Source: Candidatus Accumulibacter proximus (GTDB lineage Bacteria > Pseudomonadota > Gammaproteobacteria > Burkholderiales > Rhodocyclaceae). From it: 64,000 nt of DNA. Within the stretch, counting starts at the first letter, position 1; the number at the start of each line of letters is the position of its first letter. Positions 46,436 to 53,793 of this stretch are shown here, in pieces. The DNA is taken from NCBI GenBank assembly GCA_016709675.1, contig JADJMH010000001.1:682001-746000 (forward strand), read 5' to 3'. The notes beneath the pieces are model-generated. The model was given only the letters and a program-made list of their open reading frames with translations, did not search any database and was not told the DNA's origin. Both the position numbers and the translations under genes were made by a program.

Positions 46436-46579
46436 CGTGCCTCGGGAACGGGTCATGGCAACAAGCCCGGCTCACGGCGACCGGCGGTCGCCAACAAGAC
46501 CCCCTCACTGCCGGCCGGGCTGCGCCCGCATGATACGACAAGGCGGCAACCAGCGCGGAACCCTGCCATCGCCACGGGT

Positions 46580-48966
46580 TCAACGACCCTCCCCGGCCAC
46601 GGCTGCCACCGCGGCGCGATGCTGCGCCAGCGCCTCGGCAAACTGCACATGCGCGGCGCGCAACACCGCCGGCCAGTCGCCGGCCGGCTGGCCGCCGGCA
46701 CGCAGCAGCATCTCGAGCTGATGCGCCTGCTCGGCCAGCGCCAGCGCGCCGACCGTCGCACTCGACGACTTCAGCGTGTGCGCCGCCCGCTGCAGCGTCG
46801 GCAGGTCGCCCTGCCGGCTGGCGGTGTCGATCTCGTCGAGCATCTGCCGCGTGTTGCGGTTGAACAGGTCGAGCACCCGCGCGGCGAAACCCGGGTTGCT
46901 GCCGTCGGCGACCATCGGCAGCGACTGCACGACGCTGGCGTCGAAGATCAGCGCCGCCCCTCGCCATGCCGCGCCGGCTCGCGGCTGGCCCCGCCAGCGC
47001 CGCCACTGCGGTTCCGCGGCGCCGCGTCGGCTGCAGGTGCCGCCAGCGCCGCGGCAAGCTGTCGCCGCGTCACCGGCTTGGCGACATGGTCGTCCATGCC
47101 GGCCGCCAGGCACTGCTCGCGGTCGCCGGCCAGCGCGTTCGCCGTCAGGGCGATGATCGGCACCGCCGCCCGGCCGCTCGCCTGCTCGTCGCGGCGGATG
47201 GCGCGGCTCGCCGTGTAGCCGTCCATCACCGGCATCTGGCAATCCATCAGGATCGCGTCATGGCCGCCGGCGCGCGCGGCGACCACCGCCTGCGCACCAT
47301 CCTCCGCCAGTTCGACCTGGCAGCCGAGACTGTGCAGGATCGCCGCCGCGATCTCGCGGTTGACGGCGTTGTCCTCGGCGACCAGGACCCGCGTCCCCGC
47401 CAGGCCGCCGTCCAGCACGGGTCCCTGCTCGCCCGCCAGCGGACCGGCGTGGCGCACGGCACGCTGCCGGAACCAGAAGGTCGAGCCGCGTCCTTCCTCG
47501 CTCTCGAAACCGACCTCACCACCCATCTGCTGCGCCAGTTCGCGGATGATCACCAGCCCAAGTCCGGTACCGCCAAACTGGCGGGTCGTCGAATTGTCGG
47601 CCTGCGAGAACGGCGCAAACAGCTTCTCGCCGCCGCCGCGCGCGATGCCAATGCCGGTGTCGCTCACCGCGTAGCACAGCCAGCACTCGCCGGCGTCGCC
47701 GGCCGCCGCGACGGCATCGCATTCACAGGTCAGCGAGACAGCGATCGTGCCGCGCTCGGTGAACTTGACCGCGTTGGTCAGCAGGTTGCTGACGATCTGC
47801 CGGATGCGGAACGGGTCGCCGAGCACCGCCGGCGGCACGTCGGCACCGACGACGACCGTCAGCAGCACCCCCTTCGCCGACGCCACGTGCATGAACGGCT
47901 GCGCCACCTCCTCGACCAGCCGCAGCGGGCTGAACGCGATGTTCTCCAGCTCGAGCCGCCCGGACTCGATCTTCGACAGGTCGAGAACGTTGTTCAAGAG
48001 GTGCAGCAGCGATTCCGCCGACTGCCGCAGCGTCCCGAGATAGTGTCGCTGCTGCTCGACCAGCGGCGTGTCAAGCAGCAGATCGGCCATGCCGATGACG
48101 CCGTTCATCGGCGTCCGGATCTCATGACTCATGTTGGCGAGAAAGCGCGACTTGGCGACGTTCGCCGCCTCGGCCTCATCCTTGGCCAGCCGCAGCTGTG
48201 CGGTGCGACGATCGATCTGCTCCTCGAGCGTCGCCCGGTGCTGGCGCAGCTCGTCGTCACGCGCCTCGATCTCGCCGAGCATGCGGTTGAAGCCGGTGAC
48301 CAGTTCGCCGACTTCGTCGCGGCGGTCGGGCAAGGACACGCGCAGCGAGTAATCGCGCTCGCCCGCCACCTGCCGCATGGCCTGCGTCAGTGCGCCGATC
48401 GGCTCCGAGACGGAGCGCTGCAGGCGCGCCGCGAGCACCAGCGCGCCAGCGAATGCAACGACGGCACCGGCCAGAACGACCAGCATTCGTTGCGCGATGT
48501 CCGACCACATCGGCGTCAGATCGGATTCGATCGCCAGCGTACCGATGACCTCGTTGCCCTGCCGGATCGGGTACTCGATGCGCAGCGTCGCTCCCCAGTA
48601 GGAACCGATCACCTGCGGTTCCGGAGCACCCGGCTGGCGCGACGCCATCGCCGCCGCTGCCGGCGGATGGTGCGCGAACACCTGCCCGGCAGGCAGGGTG
48701 ATCGCCGCCTGGATGAACTCCGGACGAACGCGCAGGCCGGCAAGTGCCTCCGCCGCCGTGCGCGCGTCGTCGAAGGCGATCGCCGGCGCGGTGCTGGCGG
48801 CCAGCACTTCGGCCATGCCGGTCAGCTTGGCGAGTTCGGCCTCGCGGTTGTCCTCGATCTCGGAAATGGCGAACAGCAGCGTGCTGATCAGCAGGCCGGC
48901 ACCCGCCGTCAGCGCGATCATCAGCATCAGCTTGCGCCGCAGAGGCAGATCGCCAAGGCGCAGCAT
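46580..48966 (-). pseudogene. Hybrid histidine kinase B, CHASE8-HAMP-HisKA-HATPase-REC, frameshift before HPt
   Basis: It starts at the ATG at 48966, overlapping the yfiR stop (TGATG). Helix at about 13-34, a CHASE8-like periplasmic domain (about 35-155, with LAASTAPAIAFDDARTAAEALAGLRVRPEFIQAAI), a second helix (about 161-181), HAMP (GFNRMLGEIEARDDEL), the phospho-acceptor His281 in ANMSHEIRTPMNG, an intact ATPase domain and an intact receiver with ILMDCQMPVMDG. In the linker after the receiver (about 46950-47060) several small deletions relative to copy A shift the frame, and the predicted protein stops at 46948. An intact HPt (AAHTLKSSSATVGA) remains in another frame to 46580. The kinase and receiver could still work as a shortened protein. 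Confidence 0.8.
46616..48156. repeat. Direct repeat, copy B (kinase-receiver-HPt core)
   Basis: Partner of 44218-45733, about 2.4 kb away in the same orientation. It retains the 32 bp (47246-47277) missing from copy A. Confidence 0.9.
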
Positions 48967-49520
48967 CAATTCCTTCCCTTCGCTTCAGCAAGGTTGCGCG
49001 CCAGTTTCAGCAGGTTCGAGCTGGCCTTGAGCTGTGCCTGATCGAGCGCCAGGCGATTGACCTCGAACTGCAGGCGTCCGTCACCGCGGACGATGCCGAT
49101 CGCGCCACCGGCATCGATGAAGGCATCGGCATCGCTGACCGTCAACAGCGGCTGGCCGGCAACCGCGCGCAGCACCAGCGCCAGCCGCCGGGCCTCCGAC
49201 TCGGCAATGAACAGCACCTGGCACGGGCGTGCCTCGTCGGCGCTGGTCAGGCGACGGACGGCAATCGGCCGTCCCTGGACCTGGCGGCCCTCGAGCGCGT
49301 TCAATGCCGTCGCCACCTCATCGCGGCCGAGCACACAGAGCAGCAGCGGCGCGTCACGGGCGGCGAAAACCCGCTCCGGCCACTCGACGTAACGCGCGAA
49401 GTTGAGCACGAAGGCGGCTTTCGCCTGCGCCTCGCTGACTGCCGCCTGCGCTGCCACCTCGGTGACGGTGACGAGAGCGCAGGCGAGCGCCAGCAGCCCG
49501 CTGCGAAGGAAGGAGTGCAC
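48966..49520 (-). CDS. yfiR: YfiR family periplasmic protein
   Basis: A 184-residue protein with signal peptide (about 1-24) and the YfiR pattern VSEAQAKAAFVLNFARYVEWPERVF, LLLCVLGRDEVATAL, CQVLFIAESEARRL, LLTVSDADAFIDAGGAIGIV and FEVNRLALDQAQLKASSNLLKLAR. In Pseudomonas, YfiR binds the periplasmic domain of the diguanylate cyclase YfiN and holds it inactive. Here the next gene, overlapping by one base, is a hybrid kinase with the same kind of periplasmic sensor, so YfiR probably gates that kinase. Confidence 0.93.
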   Translation of the reverse strand: MHSFLRSGLLALACALVTVTEVAAQAAVSEAQAKAAFVLNFARYVEWPERVFAARDAPLLLCVLGRDEVATALNALEGRQVQGRPIAVRRLTSADEARPCQVLFIAESEARRLALVLRAVAGQPLLTVSDADAFIDAGGAIGIVRGDGRLQFEVNRLALDQAQLKASSNLLKLARNLAEAKGRN

Positions 49521-49530
49521 GCTCAGGCCC

Positions 49531-51603
49531 CTAGAACTGCCACCTGGCCTTCAGGTAGTAGCCGCGCTGAATCTCCAGATTGCGTGATGGCAACAGGCTC
49601 GCGACCGACTCCGGATGCTGGCCGTCGAGCAGGTTCTGGCCGACCAGCGACAGCTCGAAATCACGCGTCGGCCGCCAGGCGTAGCGCAGATCGAGCGTCG
49701 TGTAGGCCGGAACGTATAGCGACGAACCGGAAGTGCCGAGTTTGCCGACATGGCGCAGCCAGAGATCGAAATGCTGCCGCGCCGAGAGGGACATCGACGA
49801 ACGCAACGACCACTGGTGTTGTGGATCGGCGTCGTTGAGCGCCTGTGCGCTGGCCAGCGACGCCGGATCGCTGGTTGTCGACGAGGCGCTCAGGTCGAGG
49901 TACGAGTAGATTGGCTGGATTCGCCACCAGGGCAACGGGTACCAATCGACGGCGATCTCGACGCCATGCGTGCGCGCCTTGTTAATGTTCTCCGCGCTCA
50001 CGGTCTGTAACAGATGAGGCGGCGGTGGCGCCAGCGCCAACCGCGGCGAACCGAAACTCACCTGCCCGGCGAGATCGTCGTAAAGGTTGTAGAACAGCGC
50101 GACATCGGCCGACAACGCCGGTCCGAACTGGCGCCGGTAGCCAATTTCGTAGCCGGTCACCGTCTCATTGCCAAGATTGTTGGGTGGAGCGTTACGGATC
50201 AGGATCGGCAAGGGAGTCGGGTTGCCGGGGGAGCCCGCCGGGATGACGGCGGCGTCGACCTCCGCGCCCAGCTCGGCACGGGATGGAATGCGCACGGCAC
50301 GTGACGCCGAAGCCCAAAGAGACTGGTTCTCGGTCGGCGTCCAGATCACCCGCGCGTTGGGTTGCGGTGCGAAGCCGGAAAAGCTGTTGTCCTCGAGGCG
50401 CAGGCCGAGCAGCAGGCGCAGCGTGTCGGGCACGAGCGTGATCTCGTCCTGGATGAAGGCGCTGGCGAGGCTGAAGCTCTCCTGCTGCGGCTGGATGTTG
50501 ATCATCCCGGTGGAACTGATGTCATCGCGCGAATAGCGGTAACCAAGACCCCAGATCAGGTCATGCCGCTCGCCGAAGAGAACGCGATGCTGGAAGTCGA
50601 GGTCGACAGTCGTGCGTCGTTCCCTGACTGCTCCCGGGATCTCCAGTTCGCCCGAGGCGACGTAGGCCTGCAGTGCGGCTTCCGAGCCGCCGGGCGGGGT
50701 CCATTCGTCGCGCGCCATGAGAAAGCCACCTTGCGCCCTCTGGCGAACGTCGGTAGGGGTCACGCCCCACCGCGAGCCGATGTTCGGGACCAGCCACGTA
50801 TCACCCGAATCCCCATAATGCGCCTGCCCACTGACCGTCAGCCGGTGACCGCCGCCCATCATCCAGTCGCCGCGGAAACCGGCGCGACCGGCGCTCCAGT
50901 CATCGTTCGCCGTCCGTCCTTGCGGCGTCACCGACTCGTCGCGCGCGAAACCCTTGCCCCAGACCCGCAGGTGCCCGTCGCCCACCGCCATCCCGTGGCG
51001 AAACGAGGCAAAGGCCCTTTCCTCGCTGCCGGCACCGGCGACCAGCAGGCTGCCCTGGGTGTCGCGCGCCCGCCGCGTGATGATGTTGATCACCCCGTTG
51101 ACCGCGTTCGCACCCCACATCGCCGCGCCCGGCCCGCGAATCACTTCGATGCGCTCGATGTCTTCGAGCAGCGTGTCCTCGACCTCCCACAAAACACCGG
51201 AGAAGAGCTGCGAGTACATGCTGCGGCCATCCATCAGCACGAGCAGCTTGTTGCTGAAGCGCCTGTTGAAGCCGCGTACGCTGACCGCCCAGCGGTTGTT
51301 CCCCAGGCGTGCGACGTTGACCCCCGGTGCCAGGCGCAGGGCTTCGGGAATACTGGTCGCTCCCGAACGCTCGATGTCCTCGCGACTGATGACGTAGACC
51401 GCTGCCGCGACGTCGTTGAGCCGTTGCGACTTGCGCGCCGCGCTGGTGATCTCGACGTTGAGCAGGTCCTCGAGGCTCATGTCGACCGCAGCGGCTGCAT
51501 CCGGCGCCGCCGGTTCCTCCGCCAGGAGGGGTGAGCTCAGGCACGAGGCCGTCAGCAGCAAGCCCAGACGAATCGTCGGCCAGCTTGTCAATTGCAGCAT
51601 CAT
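49531..51603 (-). CDS. TonB-dependent outer-membrane receptor
   Basis: A 690-residue receptor with signal peptide (about 1-28) and the segment MSLEDLLNVEITSAARKSQRL, then a plug domain (ISREDIERSGATSIPEALRLAPGVNVARLGNNRWAVSVRGFN, IEVIRGPGAAMWGANAVNGVINIITR) and a beta-barrel ending in Phe (YYLKARWQF). It has no N-terminal signalling extension of the FecA type. It is 10 bp upstream of yfiR, so ligand uptake and the YfiR/kinase pathway are likely linked. Ligand unknown. Confidence 0.93.
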   Translation of the reverse strand: MMLQLTSWPTIRLGLLLTASCLSSPLLAEEPAAPDAAAAVDMSLEDLLNVEITSAARKSQRLNDVAAAVYVISREDIERSGATSIPEALRLAPGVNVARLGNNRWAVSVRGFNRRFSNKLLVLMDGRSMYSQLFSGVLWEVEDTLLEDIERIEVIRGPGAAMWGANAVNGVINIITRRARDTQGSLLVAGAGSEERAFASFRHGMAVGDGHLRVWGKGFARDESVTPQGRTANDDWSAGRAGFRGDWMMGGGHRLTVSGQAHYGDSGDTWLVPNIGSRWGVTPTDVRQRAQGGFLMARDEWTPPGGSEAALQAYVASGELEIPGAVRERRTTVDLDFQHRVLFGERHDLIWGLGYRYSRDDISSTGMINIQPQQESFSLASAFIQDEITLVPDTLRLLLGLRLEDNSFSGFAPQPNARVIWTPTENQSLWASASRAVRIPSRAELGAEVDAAVIPAGSPGNPTPLPILIRNAPPNNLGNETVTGYEIGYRRQFGPALSADVALFYNLYDDLAGQVSFGSPRLALAPPPPHLLQTVSAENINKARTHGVEIAVDWYPLPWWRIQPIYSYLDLSASSTTSDPASLASAQALNDADPQHQWSLRSSMSLSARQHFDLWLRHVGKLGTSGSSLYVPAYTTLDLRYAWRPTRDFELSLVGQNLLDGQHPESVASLLPSRNLEIQRGYYLKARWQF

Positions 51604-51911
51604 TCATTCCTCCAACCAAGAAAAGCGTCGAGCGGCCCCTGCGAACGGAACATCGCCCGCCAGCATCGCCTTGCGGGAGGTCTCGTACCGGCTGTCCGGC
51701 CAGCGCGGCAGTTGGCTCCCCCGTTCGCCACGCATCCTACAACGGCTCTTGCTGCCATGAACTTTAGCCCTTTCTCCCCGTACTGCCTGGAGCTGCGTCT
51801 CCCCGACGACGCGCCGCCGCCCGGTGCCGCAACGGCCTAAAGCTCTTTCGTCGGCTGTCGTCAACGTGCTAGTGTCGCCAGTTTTGGACATTACTGCTTA
51901 CGGGGTTTCTC

Positions 51912-53561
51912 ATGCTGCGCCGCTTCCGCAACTTGCCGATCGCTGTCAAACTCAATCTCGTCCAGGCTGCGGTACTGCTGGTCATCATTTTCGCTGCAGC
52001 CGTGTGGACTGCCTGGCACCTACGGCAGCAACTGGAACGGACCGCCCTGCACAATCTGCAGCAGACCAATCGCCTGGCAGTATCAATGCTCGAAGCCTAC
52101 GATCGCAGCCTGCGCAACGACATCGAGCGCAGTGGCCGCGTTTTCGCCGGCGTCTTCGACGAGCCACTGGAACTGGCCGAGGGAGGCGCGGCGCCGCGTC
52201 TGCTGGAGCGGGGTACGCCGCTCAACGATCGTTTTGATGTCGTCGACGCCTTCACGGCGAAAGCCGGCACCGTGGCGACGATTTTTGTTCGCCAGGGTGA
52301 CGATTTCCTGCGCACGGCCACTTCACTGAAAAAGGAAGATGGCTCCCGTGCCAGCGGAACCGTGCTCGGCCCGGACCATCCAGCGCGCCAGTCGATCCTC
52401 GCAGGGAATTCCTACACCGGCAAGGCATCACTGTTCGGCAGGGATTACATGACCCACTACACGCCGGCACGCGATGCGGCCGGCAAGGTGGTCGGGATCT
52501 TTTTCGTCGGACTTGAGTTTTCCGAAGGGCTCAAGGCACTGAAGCAGAATCTTCTGGCCATCAAGGTCGGCGAGACCGGTCATGTCTACGCGCTGGATGC
52601 CGGCCGCCAGAAGGGCGTGTTCACTGTGCATCCCACCCGGGAAGGGACCAACGTACTGACCAGCAAGGATAGTCGGGGCTTCGAGTTTGTCCGCGAAATG
52701 CTCGACAGGAAGTCCGGCACCGTTCGCTACGATTGGGCCAGCCCCGGCGAAGCGCAGCCACGCGAGAGGATGACCGTTTTCGACCACTACCCGGGCTGGG
52801 ACTGGGTCGTCGCCTCCGGCAGCTATACGGACGAGATCAGCCGCGAGGCAGACAGCGCCGTACGCAATATCGCCTTGATGTCGCTGGCGATCATCGTCGC
52901 CGCGCTGGTCAGCGGATTTGTGGCGACTCGCGTGTGGGTCACGCGGCCGCTGCAGGAGGTGATGGGCGAGGCCGACCGGATCGCCGCTGGCGACCTGACG
53001 GGCCATCTGACTGTCGACCATGCCGACGAGGTCGGCCGCCTGAAACAGGCCATCGGCAAGATGGCCGAGCACCTGAAGACAACCATCGGCGAAGTTCGCG
53101 GCACGTCGGGAACTATGCTCGAGCACTCGCTGGCGCTGGTGGCTTCCGCCGAACAGGTCAGCCAAAGCTCGCAGGTGCAGAGCAACGCCGCCACCGGCAT
53201 GGCGGCTTCGGTCGACGAGATGAGCGTCAGCATCGACCAGGTGGTGCAACATGCGCATGATGCGCAGCGCATCTCGGGCGCTTCCGGGCAGGTGGCCAGT
53301 CAGGGCGCCGAGGTGATCACTGGCATTCAGGACGGTGCGCGCGCGGCCGTCGCCCAGATGGAAGAGGGTGTCGGAAGAGTCGAGCAGGGTGGTGTGCTGG
53401 CTAACCGGGCGGGCCAGGCGATCGGTGAAATCGACGTCAGCACACGGCGGGGCGGCCCCCGGGCACCCGGGGGCCACCAGGGAACGAACCACACCACACG
53501 CCGGGAAAACCCCCCCCCCGCGCGCCTTGACCAGGCGCTCGGTCGTTTTCGCGTCGGCTGA
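51912..53561 (+). pseudogene. Methyl-accepting chemotaxis protein lacking the signalling tip, disrupted 3' end
   Basis: An N-terminal helix (about 13-33), a Cache-type periplasmic domain (VATIFVRQGDDFLRTATSLKKEDGSRASGTVLG, KASLFGRDYMTHYTPARDAAGKVVGIFFVGLEF), a second helix (about 318-338), a HAMP domain and the start of the cytoplasmic coiled coil. At about 53318 the coil jumps from SQGAEVI to TGIQDGARAAVAQMEEGVGRVEQG, skipping the region that in normal receptors holds the conserved hairpin tip contacting CheA/CheW. After about 53440 the reading becomes non-MCP-like and ends at 53561 beyond a palindrome and a C10 run. It cannot be a working chemoreceptor as read. The divergent spacer 51604-51911 (308 bp) shows no gene. 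Confidence 0.8.
53454..53475. repeat. Perfect GC inverted repeat at the MCP break
   Basis: GGCCCCCGGG-CA-CCCGGGGGCC: two 10-base arms and a 2-base loop, followed at 53510-53519 by ten consecutive C. It sits exactly where MCP coding is lost. The 53562-53793 stretch after it contains no recognisable gene. Confidence 0.85.
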
Positions 53562-53793
53562 TCAACTGTGCCCTCAAGGTTCCGGCGAATACGCCGTTAA
53601 TCATCCGGTGAGTTATCGACAACAATTCCGTCACTGCGGACTTCCGGTACGGCTGTACTTCATCAAGGACGAGCAGGCAGGGGCACGATGAAGCGCGTGC
53701 CGCAGATCCTCGGGAGCCCGGCCGGGCGGCGGTCGGTCTTGTACCGCCCGTTCGCTGCGCAGGCGACGCCCAGTCATCCATGGAGATCCATGC

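Noticed and set aside
44909..49041. Very long plus-strand open frames (up to about 770 codons) across the hybrid kinases
   Set aside because: They are antisense to genes with clear domain motifs, are Arg/Gln/His-rich, and arise from GC-rich codon bias. They match no family.
53454..53475. Palindrome as an intrinsic terminator
   Set aside because: The 2-base loop is too small and no T-run follows; it is reported as a repeat instead.
53562..53793. Remnant gene ahead of the CHASE8-like kinase, perhaps a second yfiR
   Set aside because: Short frames such as the one ending at 53691 contain no YfiR motif or signal peptide; nothing supportable.
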